Of a DNA stretch of 64,000 nucleotides, positions 35,026-47,317 are shown one piece after another. Position 1 is the stretch's first letter; every line of letters begins with the position of its first letter. The notes beneath the pieces are model-generated. The model saw nothing but the letters and a program-made list of their open reading frames with translations, was not told the DNA's origin and did no database searches. The translations under genes and the position numbers were made by a program. This DNA comes from Alentia gelatinosa (lineage: Eukaryota > Annelida > Polychaeta > Phyllodocida > Polynoidae): positions 69,699,152-69,763,151 of the forward strand of contig OX465583.1 of NCBI GenBank assembly GCA_950022655.1, written 5' to 3'.

Positions 35026-36824
35026 CATGCATGACAGCTTTCAGGTTACTCCAAATGTTTTTGATATGTTGGTACGATTCTTTACGAGTTGCTGTTAGGT
35101 GGATGTTGTATTTATATGCTACCTTGGCCGTCCTATGAACATCAACATTTATTTATTGTCTACCCCTGCAATACGCTTTGCCGTTTGGCAAGTCATTTTC
35201 ATCCTTGAAATGACTATAAAGGAGAAGGGTACTATGGTACCTAGACGTTCTTAATGTATGAATCGGCTATTAGCATGAGAATACAGGTTTTTCCGTTCAA
35301 CGCCACCTAACGGTGAGTTCTTGAGGCCGTCGCTCGGACAAACACGGCCCAGTGTGGCCTCATGCCTATAGACACATAGCAATTACACCTAGAGTGTGAA
35401 CGGTGGGTGTGATAGCAGTAGTGTTGTTTTCTTTGAAAGATTAGACTGCAGGAACACACTAGGACATTGTACCAATGAGTCTGGTCTGTCTAAACTTTAG
35501 AATAGATAATCGTCTCATTTTTTTCATAGTGAATGATGGGCTTATATTTAAGATAGGCCTCCAAATGTATTATTGTACAGCCACCTCGGTTTTATCATCT
35601 GATTTTTATTATACTGCTCGCATCAGTTTCCTATGCTACTTTGAACAATTTCATATATGACACTGTCTTCATATGTCATATTCATTTCACATTTGTTGAA
35701 CAATATCATGATGATGCTATTTCTACCTGTGTCTTATAACATAGAATCCTATAATAAATGTCAATTTTATGGCAGATACAGTCTTGTTTCAATTATTCAA
35801 CGAGCCTCAGGGGAACTCCAGGCGAACGTGCGCAAGCGCATATTTACAAGAAATTCCCTTGTGTGGATCTGTTGGTTGAGTCACAACTGGTTCAAATGGC
35901 CAGTGTCCACTGAGCTCCCCATACACTACGATATGCCCTACGATGCACCTCCCGATACAAAATAAGAATCGCGTTGGAAGGTGACCTTTCATCGAAGCAA
36001 TTGACCACGTCTTTGCGATTAGGCCCTTATTAAAAATGGGAAGAACATTCCGGTAACAATGGACAAGTGTAGGATAAGGTTTAGTGACTGTTTGGTACAA
36101 ACCCTCGTTATAATAAACATCCATTTCAGGTAATTCCATTTAACTTTGTTTCTTTCACATTTGCATGGTTCACATTATTTCACTGAGAATTCACAATGAT
36201 TAGTCCAATACGTTCAACATAGTCCCGGATTATTCAAATCGTTAACATAAGTCCATCGCCTAATCGTCTCATTGCTCCATAGTTCTGAATTCAGTCCTTT
36301 ATATTTGTCTACACAATTCCATGAATGATCACAACTTCACCACTCACTTAGGCCTATCCGGTGTAAGTCCAAATCTTCGTTTCACAGTGTCAGGAGTCCA
36401 GGTATGTCTACTCTGTGTGCTCTCCCTATGAGAGCTCCCTGAATGTTGGTTTTCAAGTCACTTACGGAGTAAAACGCACGATCAGGTACACCACAAGGCA
36501 GCCTCACTCCAGGTAGACTGAGGCCTCTGCCGCCTTTGTACTGGTCCACTCCTAGAAGAGCAGTGGACCTTGCTCACCTATACCTCATCTAGGTCTTATC
36601 CTCTTACTCACTGCTGCTCAGCACAGACAGCGCAGAGGTATACTCCCCTGCTTCAATATCAGAACCTCACATGATCATACCTTTCCTTATAAAGAAATGT
36701 ATAGTATGTGTTCCCTCTCACCACTATAGATTCTCTACGTATTTACTAACTTTGTTCGTATTTCTGAACCATACTCACATTAATCAATATATACATGTAT
36801 TATACGGAAACTGGCTTACTGTCT

Positions 36825-36930
36825 TCGTACGTCAAAAATACGCGGTAAAATTATTGATCAGATACATCCCGATGCCAGAGGCAGAGGGATGTATCTGATT
36901 AATAATTTTACCAAGCATTTTGACGTACTA
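36825..36930. mobile_element. Palindromic foldback core, singleton
   Basis: The arms gtaaaattattgatcagata and tatctgattaataattttac are inverted, and cgtacgtcaaaaat occurs against the inverse attttgacgta. Confidence 0.6.
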
Positions 36931-38904
36931 AGACAGTCAGCCCGTTTTCGTATTATTATATATATACCTGAAAATGGCGAAATTTTAGCTAGTCATGTGA
37001 TGTCATACCCCGTACGTCACAGTGTGACGTACGGCTATACATACGTCATGGGTAGCAGCGGGCAGTATGTGTGGGTCATACGGCCATAGGTATATAATAA
37101 TAACTAAGAAATACCTACACAATTTCAGACAAGCGCGTAGTGCAGGAGAACAACTTCCTTGACCATGAAGAGTTGTTTTCTGTATTTATCTTAGCCCTGT
37201 TCACACTAAAAGAATGGACGATGCCCAAGATATAGACCATGGAGAACAGACTCGTATTGGCATGGAGAACGAGTTACCAATGCTAAGCCTATGGGACAAA
37301 TATACCAGGGGTGAGATAAATGTCTATATATGACATTAGTATTGCATCTTTCATACTTGAATAGCTGTCTAGATAGTGCCAAGGACCATATATACTGTGA
37401 ATCTGTAAAAGAGCTAAATGAAACATAAACAGTGTTTCTCGATATGTTATTTATGTATGTGCCAATCCCTTATTGACTTTCAATCAAGCAGAATACCCTC
37501 ACAGTATGCTGTACACGTATATGTATGTCTCATAATCCCTAGGAACTCTCTTTGGAGAGAAGTCAATCGCAGAATTACATTGCAGTGTACGATGTACACC
37601 TTTGCTCAACGCAGAAACCACCCGTTACTAGGATATTTGTATAAGATGAACTGTAATATTGAAACCCCTGAAAATCATACCAAAAAACCTCCTTCTATAA
37701 GGCCTTTTCCCATTGGCCGACACACTCTGTGCAACTTTTCTGTGTTCTCCTAATAGCACATCCAAACTCGTAGAGTATTGTGTACACACCATACTGAATA
37801 GAGGTGTACATATCAATTGGATTGTGCTATAGTGATATTTTATCCTACACACCATACTGAATAGAAGTGTATATATTGGATAGTGAGTGTATTACAACAT
37901 CTACCTAGAGTGGTTTACAGAGCCGCCTGTCTACAAAACCATCGCTTGTTGTATTTATTATCCATCTTTTCGAGAAAAAAAATGAACCCATTAATTGCTA
38001 TATCGAAGGGTATAACAATAGGGACTATTTCTTTGCTCTATAGCACAACAGGACTTTTTCCCCGTATACCATGGCTTTAAGGCCGTATACCACAGGTTTG
38101 AATCCGTATGTATACCACAGTTATGGTATCTGACAGGTTTTATATAAAGGGTCGTGGTTTGCTGAGCTGAGCTGGGATCTTTGTACACGGTGGATAACAA
38201 CATCCTGCACACTATGCTGAACAGAGGTCTACATATATTGTATATCGCTATATCATCCTAGAACCATGCTCAATAGAGGTGTATGTATTGGATAGTGATA
38301 TATCTTCCTAAACAACATGCTGAATAGAGCTATACTAGGGTTCCAGGATTACTATACCTATTGGTGTAGGAGAAGCATTGGACCAACATATGCCACTTGT
38401 GCCTTTCATTAACTTCAACAACCATAATTGTATAACTTAATATGCCATTGACAGAGCTTATGTCGATTATACAACGATTTGATGATGCCCTTTTCACAAG
38501 CCATTGCCACCTGCAGTATAGTTACAGTTATGACGGTGCCGTATTAAGAGAAAACTTAGTGAGTGAGCCCGTAATGATTGCCGTTCAAGGTCTTTTATGT
38601 TATAATAGAGGTTATAGGACACGAGGCCGAGAACAGCATCGCTACGGGTTCACTTACCATGTTTCCTTATAAACATGTACCTGAACGACACTAAAAAAAC
38701 GCGTCATTCATGAAGTCAAGTTCATTCATTATACGTCGCATTGAGCCCGAACATTATTTATACTGCACCCCTAGCAGCGGGTAGTATTTTATATACGTTG
38801 GACGATATGATAATCAGACGGTCATGCATGATCCTCTGCGGAAACTATATTCACATAAAGCGGAAACTATATTCACATAAAGGAGTTACGTGTTAATCTA
38901 TAGA

Positions 38905-39060
38905 CAATAATCGATGGTTTTGTGGACAGGCGGCCGTAAACCAAGCAAGGTTGACAGGTCGTAATACACGAGCGCCAGCAAGTGCATTATGACGTCAACC
39001 TCGAGTTACAGAGCCGCCTGTCCACATAAGCATTGTGTGTTGCATTTATCATCCATCTTT
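38905..39060. mobile_element. Palindromic foldback core, family F
   Basis: The arms atggttttgtggacaggcgg and its inverse ccgcctgtccacataagcat surround a variable centre. Single arms recur at 18115-18160, 37905-37965 and 60025-60110, each followed by a ttatcc or tgataaatcc edge. Confidence 0.55.
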
Positions 39061-39654
39061 TCGAATAAATTAATCCAATTAATTGCCATATTAAAGGGTA
39101 TAACTATAGGGACTTTTTCTTTGCTCTATATCACAAGGGGACTATTTTCCCGTATACCATGGTTTTGAGGCCGTATACCATTGATTTGAATCCATATACT
39201 ACAGTTATGATATCAGACAGGTTTTATACAATGTGTCGTGGCTTACGGAGTCCACATAAATTTCCAATAGGGTCTTTGTATATGATTTATAATAAAGCTC
39301 AATCCTTAACGCTTATTTGTTAAATATCAACAGACCAAATAGTACCTGTCATAATGCTTACCTGTATAGTTTAAAATGAATTCAACTTCCTTTTAGCTAA
39401 TGCACATGGCAAACAATATAACCACTTCAAAGGCCCCCGTTGAGAAGATAATTGACACCAAGACGTTATATCCGTGTTCTGTGTACAGGTTAATCCAAAC
39501 CAGAGGCGAGTGCGTTATATCCTGTCCAAACAGTACTCCAAAGGGAACAGTTGAGTTTTGCGAATGCTTTTCACGTATTTAGTTCCACTGGCTTCTGAGG
39601 TGTGGCACTTGGGTTGTTACCAGGGTGAGAGTGGATTCCGGTTATGTTCTACCT

Positions 39655-40150
39655 AATGACAACTCCCCTACACCTCACACTCTCCAGCAGATCCGCACTG
39701 CTCGCTCACCAAGTCTGTGTATGGAGATCGAGGCTTTCCCACTCTCCTCCCAGATCTTTCGTGGTGCTAGTGCTTACTAATCTCTGCCCCAACCCAAAGC
39801 TTGTTCCCTGGGTATCCTCTAATGATAGGGGAGACCAGCCAATATTTCAGATTCAAAACAAGGCAACTGTCAAAAGTAATACAAGTCAAATGGCTTGCTT
39901 TCCACTGTAGAAAGTAATCCCAGACTGTGTCTGGTTTGACATAAATGATAACAGAAATGAGAGTATCTTATTTACCATATGTTCATCTCTATTTACAAGT
40001 AGAACACAAAATACCCCCAAAAACCCTCAGAATTTAGGATATTTCAAAAACTGGCTAGATTTGAGCCCAAACAGGCAGGTTGGGGCAGAGATACAAGCGG
40101 CCATAGGGAGTAGAGCGCAGGATCTCTGCTAGGAGAGTGAGGCTTCCCAC
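39655..40150. repeat. Composite dispersed repeat, segment 1
   Basis: It is collinear with 49105-49710 (ccctgggtatcc, tttcagattcaaa, caggttggggcagagata) but lacks about 180 nt that the other copy carries near 49266-49445. Confidence 0.6.
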
Positions 40151-40287
40151 AGGCGCCAAATCTCGGCCGTCGTGTGGCTTAAGAAGGCTCGGCCTGAGAT
40201 TAACGGCGCCGCTGGAGTGGTTGAAGAATGACTGCCACTGGGTGTGTGTGTGTCTAGGGCCTCGTTTGTGTGTGTGAGGCGGGGCAG

Positions 40288-40818
40288 GGCCCCGTTGCTC
40301 CAGGATTGCGACAGAGTTGCGGATCGCAGAATAGCGATCCGAGGGCCAAAACGTTGCTCCTGAAATTTTGCGGATCGCGTCGTTATCGCATAGGCGCATC
40401 GCAGCGTAAAATACGGCTCTTAGCGATAGTTTTTACGCGTACATGTACCTTCAGAGCACTGCGGATGGGTTAAATACAGCCTTATCTGATATTTCAAATA
40501 ACGATCCATGGTGGCACCACCAACCCCCGCCCCTTGTTCTTCTAATTATAGGACATTGTGATCCACACCGCCAGATGTCAGATCTGTTTTAACTATGATG
40601 CCATCTGTATTTAATTAAAAAAAACTAATGAATCTTCTCCTGTCTCATTCAATATGTGCCCCTGAATTGTTGTATCGTTATCGCATCGTAAAAATTGCGA
40701 TCCGATATTACAGGAGCAACGCTTTTTTAGTCGGATCGGGAAAGTAATCGTAAAAATAAAATTGCGATCCGATTATAGCTAGCGATACCACAAAAACAGG
40801 AGCAACGGGGTCTCGGTG
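40288..40818. mobile_element. TIR MITE, GTTGCTCC family, copy 1
   Basis: The ends ccccgttgctccagg and acaggagcaacgggg are inverted. The interior has many copies of gcgatccg and gcggatcgc. A second copy at 47726-47977 has ends gggggtcgatgctcc and ggagcaacgaccccc. Confidence 0.7.
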
Positions 40819-40946
40819 CGCACAATTTATATAGGACGACCTGACCATGCTCTACATGCTACAAAACGAGATGGGGGATTGTTGATTTTTACTGAACGAG
40901 TCCCCGGGCCGAGTTCTGTACAAACATCGATTCCTACATCATCCCT

Positions 40947-41382
40947 GGATCTCTATGGCTTACAAAGACTAGTCTACATGTAGGATCTCTATGGCTTACA
41001 TAAACTAGTCTACATGTAGGATCTCTATGGCTTACATAAACTAGTCTACATGTAGGATCTCTATGGCTTACATAAACTAGTCTACATGTAGGATCTCTAT
41101 GGCTTACGTAAACTAGTCTACATGTAGGATCTCTATGGCTTACATAAACTAGTCTACATGTAGGATCTCTATGGCTTACATAAACTAGTCTATATGTAGG
41201 ATCTCTATGGCTTACATAAACTAGTCTACATGTAGGATCTCTATGGCTTACATAAACTAGTCTACATGTAGGATCTCTATGGCTTACATAAACTAGTCTA
41301 CATGTAGGATCTCTATGGCTTACATAAACTAGTCTACATGTAGGATCTCTATGGCTTACGTAAACTAGTCTACATGTAGGAT
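40947..41382. repeat. 36-bp minisatellite (12 copies) inside a MITE
   Basis: The unit is ggatctctatggcttac plus ataaactagtctacatgta, nearly identical between copies. The flanks (catcatccctgg on the left, aggatcctagattatgaa on the right) are the inverted interior and end of the GGCCTGTTGAATAAT MITE. Confidence 0.9.
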
Positions 41383-41904
41383 CCTAGATTATGAAACGGG
41401 TCTTAGGTTAACTTGTTGAAAATACATTATTAAGTCATTATTATGAATGCTAATGGTATTCCCGAAGTCGTATGAACACTGATGCCCCCTTTCGACCATA
41501 GATCTGCCCTCCTTTGCTGCCCACTTCATTGCCCCCTTCGCCTTCCCGATTAGTCCCCCCCCCCCCCCCCCCCCCGCCCGCTAGACGTCGCCTCGAGCGC
41601 CCGTCTCGGGGGCAATTACTGCCGTGGAGCTGTAAGTCAACTCCAACCCTGGAGCAGCAATTAACGAGCCTAAAGTGGAATTCACATATTTATGTATATG
41701 TTAGGTGTTTGTCTGAGACAAATCCTGCTGAGATTCTGTGCCCTGTAAAGTGGAATTTACAAAGTGGGATTCATGTACCTCACAGGGTGTTTGTCTGATA
41801 TAAATCCTGCTGAGATTCTGTACCCTGTAAAGTGGAATTCACACTTTCATTTACCTGTTAGGTGTTTGTCTGGGACAGATTCTGTATCCGGCGTACTGTA
41901 AAAA

Positions 41905-42185
41905 CGCCATCTCTTCACTATATATGTGCTACTCACTGTGTTACTGGGTAAGGAGCAGGGAGCCAGTGTCTCAGTGTATTATAGGCAAGCCCAGCAGACC
42001 ATGACCAATCACTCAAGATTGATATACCTGATTGACCTATTGGTGTTTGAATCCTAGACTCGGGCAGAAATGGCAAATTGACTGGGTGCAACTGAGTAAC
42101 GCGATCCATGTACTGAATGTAACCCAAACCTGTCATTCATTTATATTTGCATGCTTATTCATCAATGATGAACATACTATTTGCT
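41905..42185 (+). mobile_element. ~400-bp dispersed element, copy 3
   Basis: It is 5'-truncated and starts at the cttcactat segment. Confidence 0.6.
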
Positions 42186-42232
42186 CCCTTTGAGGTATAC
42201 CTATCGCTGCTGGGGGTGGAATAACTTTTGTA

Positions 42233-42346
42233 TACTGCCCAGGTTGACGTTTACTGCCCAGGTTGACGTTTACTGCCCAGGTTGACGTTTACTGCCCAGG
42301 TTGACGTTTACTGCCCAGGTTGACGTTTACTTCCCAGGTTTACGTT
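42233..42346. repeat. 19-bp minisatellite (6 copies)
   Basis: The unit is tactgcccaggttgacgtt. The first copies are exact. Confidence 0.9.
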
Positions 42347-42752
42347 CAGAGACGTTCGGCTTTTATCGATATTAGCCGACGATTGAAGGTATATAGGAAT
42401 AGGGAAACCACGTACCGGTGGAAATGATTCTAATTTTTCCAAGCCTTACCTCGTAACTTTGACTTATTCCCACCGGAACATAGTTTCCCTATGGCTAAAC
42501 TTGTACCAGGTGTGAGATAAACTTTTATTCCCCCACTCTACGACAAAGCTGAGTCTTGGTTACGACCGGACAAAATAGCTGCGAGCACTGTTGTGTTTGA
42601 TAACAGGGACCCACAAAAGGCCAATATCGTGCACACCAAGGGAAACATGCACCTACATATCACGGTGTCCAAAACACAACACTCTAATCCGCATTCTCTG
42701 CGATACCAATAAGATAGCTTAACAGTCCAGTCCATAAGCGGATCACACTTAC

Positions 42753-42789
42753 CATGTAGTTTGCTCTCAGGACAATAAATGATTCGTAG
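42753..42789 (-). CDS. Candidate 37-nt exon, phase not resolved
   Basis: The acceptor cacgtttttctcag and the donor CATG|GTAAGTGTG are both good. The 37 nt encode LRIIYCPESKLH in phase 0. It lies in the intron between e2 and e3, but including it would shift the frame of e3 unless another unseen exon compensates. It may be a frame-breaking alternative exon or a decoy. Confidence 0.2.
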
Positions 42790-43065
42790 CTGAGAAAAAC
42801 GTGGCAATTAACGTCTATTCTATCGTAATTATGAATATCTAATTGTCAACACGCATAGAAATGCAAAAACCGTATCTTTGGTTGTAAAGATACGGAGGTT
42901 GTGGGTTCACTTATTAGGGTTTGGTGAATGGGTAAGATAAAAATGGGTACCTATTGAGTATGTAGCATTATATATTTAATAGAATATGCAGAAGATTGTT
43001 TCATCCAGAGGGGAGTATTGCAAAAGAAAAGAGAAGTAATGATATAAGAGGGGAGGAATTCCATT

Positions 43066-43163
43066 AGCCGATTATAAGCCATTCCCCATTGGCCGATTAT
43101 AAGCCATTCCCCATTGGCCGATTATAAGCCATTTTCTATTGGCCGATTATAAGCCATTTTCCA
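43066..43163. repeat. 25-bp minisatellite (4 copies) next to the e2 donor
   Basis: The unit is ggccgattataagccattcc plus ccatt. It ends about 35 nt from the donor of e2. Confidence 0.85.
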
Positions 43164-43197
43164 TGGCCAATGAAAACGAGGTTATAAATATACTCAC

Positions 43198-43359
43198 CAC
43201 ACCAAACTGGGGCATCTTGAGGCTGGGCGTGGGCAGGCTGATCGGCCGGTAGGTGTCGGGGTCCTTCCCCTGGTGGTCGCCGAAGTCCAGGCAGTAGGTG
43301 CTGATGTTGGTGGGGCGGATCCCCGGGTACTCCGGTATGGGCGCCATATTGTAAGCGTG
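43198..43359 (-). CDS. Exon e2, N-terminal region
   Basis: The donor GTG|GTGAGT at 43197 is strong. The translation runs from HAYNMAPIPEYPG through STYCLDFGDHQGKDPDTYRP to LKMPQFGV, and its composition looks coding. The start is uncertain. Either the acceptor gggaag|CAC at 43360 is used (phase 0, as given), or the ATG at 43347 is the initiator and e2 is the first coding exon, giving exactly 50 codons. The donor lies about 35 nt from a 25-bp minisatellite. The Tyr/Pro-rich N-terminal style recalls axonemal structural proteins, but that is only an impression and no motif proves it. Confidence 0.65.
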
Positions 43360-44962
43360 CTTCCCGGTGACGGTAGAGTGATTACAACCAAAAATCCGCC
43401 GATACCCAACGCTGATCGCTACAGACCTCTATGTCATCAGCCGCTAGTCACTGAAGAGGCAATAGTTAAGACGATTCGTGGGTTAAGTAATTCTAGGATC
43501 TGGGGTGAGTTTTTAAAAGAAAGAACGATAAAAAAAAAGATCTTATCGTTGTCTTTGTGGTTTTGTTTTTATAGAAGAGAGTCTTAGAAAACGATCATGG
43601 ATGGATCACTCTAAACATATACTCTTTTAATCTAGTATATATAATCAGTAAGTATCTGGGAATATACATACAGCATTTATTATCTAGTCATAGCAATTTT
43701 AGATTGTTCTGCACAAAGAGTTGTTCTCCGTTATAAGTGGACAGGCTTTATGATAAGATTACTTTTAAATAACGTAACTGTAAGGATACCTTTTCTAGTA
43801 TTTCTCATGTAAATCATAATTGTGGTCGCTGAATTAAAATCGGTCTTTGTTTTAAAAACTCACCCCAGATTGGTTGATTCCCAAGTCAGACCAAATTGCT
43901 ACGGCTCAATGATCACCACACTTTTGATTGTAACCCTGCACGGTCCAATGGTTAAATGAGGTAAGATCCAATGTTCCTCCCACTATCTCAGCATAGTGAG
44001 ATCATCCAAGGACTTAACTTCTATGCAATTAGCAGCAGTCCATGCGATCCAGTGCTAATTATGACCAAGACATTAGAAACTCACACATGCCAGACAGGCT
44101 AATAAAGTTCCCGACTGAGCAATCAGTATGATTATCAGTTAATCCACAGCAGTTAGATGGATATAGAGGTGTAGATCCAGGCTGAACTCCGGTCAATGAC
44201 TGCTCGATGATCCAACAGGTGGTACAGAGAACCGGGCGTGCGACTGAACGATCGACTGACCTCCTGTGGTGCTAAACCTCTGGCTGGTCACTGATCCAAT
44301 CCTTAGTTCAGACGTAATCCACACAGATTAATGATATGGGGGGAGAGTGATCGTGGTCTGTGTCGGTCAGTGTTTACTGTACACTGGCAACCAAAGCTAC
44401 ACAAAGTTAGCCCAGGTCGGGTTAGATAGGCGGCCGCCTTGACCCAGTAGCGGGGCAGTTTGTTATTCTCCAACCAGATCTTTCGTACTGCTTGAAGAGT
44501 GTGCTATGTTATAACATCGAAGCCAATTTTCCTTTTTTCTTATTTCTTTCCTGTGCATTATTTCAAAATATACTGAACATAAATCTTGGTGCCTTTATCG
44601 ATTCGTTAACTATGAATATTTCATATTAAGTACGTCTGCTTTTAGAGTATACATAGAACAAAACTACTTGGTTTGAGGCGAACACAGAGGGATACCGTGT
44701 GTGATTTAACCCAACGAACTCCTATATCGTAGAAGGGGTTGGTTGCCAAACTATGTTTGCTGGGACTTCACAGTCGTGTGATGGACCGCTCTGATGGCTG
44801 TGGTGGTTTTAATACGCTGTACTGTGCATCACAAGGGACCTCTCAAGCACAATGTCCTACTGGTCGCATACCACTGCAGGGCGCTCTTTCAGTATAGTAG
44901 TCTGTGAAGGAAGTATACAGTGTAACGCTGTTAAACAGTCAACCGGCTGAGGAGAATACTTA

Positions 44963-45110
44963 GGAGAAACCAAACAAGAGTTCTTCGTGTTGTTGTTTAT
45001 TGCATGATGGCAATGTCACATATTACTGCGCGAGGCGAAGCCGAGCGCAGTGATACGCGACATTGCCAGAGTGTGATAAACAACACGACTAACTCAAGTT
45101 TGGTTTAGAA
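44963..45110. mobile_element. Palindromic foldback core, family G, copy 1
   Basis: The arms gaaaccaaacaagag and its near-inverse ctcaagtttggttt flank an internal inverted pair (tattactgcgc). The right edge is aatttatcctgcc. Copy 2 is at 60270-60420. Confidence 0.7.
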
Positions 45111-45324
45111 TTTATCCTGCCCTGTCTAAATTACTTCAGCAAATTAAGAAATAACATAAAACTCACCGATAATCAGTGATGATCATTGGTTGCTTTTCAA
45201 ATGATGTCATTTGACAACTGTATCCTACTAGAGCAATAAATTTCATTTTCCTGCACTGTAGACCAAATACAGTCCGCTAATGTTAAGCCTATGGATTTTT
45301 TTCATTAGGGGTAGGAAAAAGTTA

Positions 45325-45420
45325 GGTCTTAGTTCGAGGTCACCTGTGGCGGACATTCCCTCCAACGACGCAGTTGGAGGGGCGAATGTCCGTCACAGAT
45401 AACCGAGAACTAAGACATAG
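45325..45420. mobile_element. Palindromic foldback core, singleton
   Basis: The arms ggtcttagttc and gaactaagac surround ggcggacattccctccaac and its inverse. The left edge is the shared outer motif aatgttaagcctatgg...aggggtagg. Confidence 0.65.
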
Positions 45421-46135
45421 TTCTATCCACAGTCAGGTCATTTTCTTATCATTACATACCTTAATTTGATTTAAAAAACAAAGCCATTTACGAAGTCGTC
45501 GAGTCACAACCCCTCCAGGTTGACACTGTCTGCTACAACGCGGAAGTCCACTCACAGGATGTGCTCGTTGCGCATGTGTGAAAATATGTAAAATAGTGTC
45601 ACCCTCCTAATCACAGTCCTAGACGCACACTTACCGCGATGTTCGAAGCAGCAGAATGCGGCGAGCGACTACGATTGGGAGAGTGACGTTCATTTACATA
45701 TTTTTGCGCATGTGCACCCGTACATTCAGCGTGTCTGTGCGTCACCCATTGGGGACCAGGACAATTGACTCGTTGCTACTATCGATATTTTAAATATTTG
45801 AGCTATTTAAATGGTGTCAGGTGAATGCCTTACGTTAGATACCTCAATATTTGGCCATTATGCACTTGCAGTTGTTACAGGGGGGTTGAATCGCAAGTTT
45901 TAAGTCACAAACTGATATTGTCCGACATGTTGACATTGGTCGCAATGACATCGATCTCAGGAATCTAGTCCATAGCATGTTGAAATACGTTTAATACGAC
46001 GAAGCGCAAGATATTGGGCCGTAGTCGGCGAATATGACACCCTAGTGAGAGGGTAGTATTTCGCTGACATTCGCACTCAGGTATGTAATAATGTCTATTT
46101 ATACGATCCTCAATGCAGTTCTATATAATACCGTT

Positions 46136-46378
46136 GAGGATCTACTATACATGTCAGGGTGAATTACTACCACTCCTGTGAGGTTCTACTGTACATGTAA
46201 TATGACCACTCTTGTGAGGTTCTACTGTACATGTAATATGACCACTCTTGTGAGGTTCTACTCTACATGTCAGGGTGCATTACTACCACTCCTGTGAGGT
46301 TCTACTGTACATGTAATATGACCACTCCTGTGAGGTTGCACTGTACATGTCGGGGTGCATTACAACCACTCCTGCTAT
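46136..46378. repeat. 36-44-bp minisatellite (about 6 copies)
   Basis: The units contain gaggttctactgtacatgt followed by either aatatgaccact or cagggtgcattactaccact. The array ends about 90 nt downstream of the tentative e1 donor. Confidence 0.85.
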
Positions 46379-46466
46379 CACTAGCAGCTAACGCTTTTCG
46401 TTGACAGGGTGGGAGGTGGGGGAGGCACCAGGTGAGGACCGGTAGTCCCGATGCGGCGGTATTCAC

Positions 46467-46595
46467 CTGGCCACTGGTCCGTGTTTGTCTTTGTGGTTGG
46501 GGGCCTGCAGGCAGATTGATTGGCTTTATTTGTTCAGCAAGAATCATGCTGATACTCGCCGCTAGGGGAGCTGAGTTCACCGCCGACTGCCCCTC
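46467..46595 (-). CDS. Exon e1 (tentative 5' exon)
   Basis: The acceptor-like sequence is ctttacccgccag and the donor is CAG|GTGAAT. The 129 nt between them are open and phase 0 to 0, so they join e2 in frame. The translation includes SMILAEQIKPINLPAG and ends RQTRTSGQ. The ATG at 46547 could be the true start codon, in which case the upstream part is leader. An ORF caller may start this frame at a GTG (46580), which is unlikely in a nuclear gene. There is no independent support beyond splice sites and phase, so this could be a chance exon. Confidence 0.35.
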
Positions 46596-47317
46596 CTGGC
46601 GGGTAAAGCGATCACTAAACGACGGGATCGTTTTTGCTTTATCTCACCCTTGGTATTTTTGTCACATAGGCTTAACGTTATGAACTCGTTCTATGTAGCC
46701 TTTCGACTGCCTTCCCGACACAATACCGATTCTATCAGCAAAAATCGTGGTAGGTGGAACAGGTTTCTGCGATTCCGTCCTCATGATAGGCTGCGATTGA
46801 AAACACCAATCGTAGAGGTCCCGATAAAATCCAACATGTTGGATTTTTCGTAGCCTGTCGTAGCTTATTGGAGATGATTTAACAGGAAAATATCTCATGC
46901 GGGTGAGATAATTGGCGGAAAATTCTGGGATTCTGGAATTAGGTAGGGCGTGTATAGATGTATAATCGCTGTAAACATGATATTATTTGATTAAGTTTAA
47001 AGGTCTGAAAATGATAATTTCATATCTGAATCATGATTCTATCACAGTTATATTCTTTAATTTGATTGTATTAGTATCTGAACAATAGCATCATAAATGT
47101 TGTAAATACCTTTAAAAGATTATCCAGATTCATTCATTATTTCCAGAATTATAATATATTTTAATATTAAAACCCAGCCTGAGATCTACATTGATACACA
47201 GATTGAAGCTCGTGAGGTATTGTAGACGGAATCGCAAAAACCTGTTCCACCTACCACGATTTTTGCTGACCTCACAATAGAATCAGTATGGTGTCAGGAA
47301 GGCAACCGTAAGGCCTA

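Larger units (their letters stand above)
3583..46595 (-). other. 14-exon gene of unknown function (whole locus)
   Basis: This entry collects the minus-strand exons listed below. Each has a recognisable AG acceptor and GT donor. The phases chain without a break (0-0, 0-0, 0-1, 1-1, 1-1, 1-1, 1-0, 0-1, 1-2, 2-1, 1-2, 2-0, 0-0, 0-stop) and the sum is 2100 nt. Random exon-like stretches would not be expected to chain this way, so I take the gene as real. The product of about 700 residues shows no signal peptide in what is visible, no membrane segment and no enzyme motif. It has Pro/Ala-rich and Lys/Arg-rich low-complexity segments and a repeated WVSE motif at the C-terminus. The 5' end is uncertain: e1 is tentative and no promoter was found. 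Two acceptors (e7, e9) fit only if the second AG after the pyrimidine tract is used. I do not recognise the family. Confidence 0.8.

Noticed and set aside
39372..39420. Minus-strand donor TATACAG|GTAAGC in the e2-e3 intron
   Set aside because: No upstream AG gives an open exon compatible with the phase-0 boundary of e2 and e3.
40947..41382. CRISPR-like regular array
   Set aside because: Units are contiguous with no unique spacers, and the setting is a eukaryotic MITE, so it is a minisatellite.
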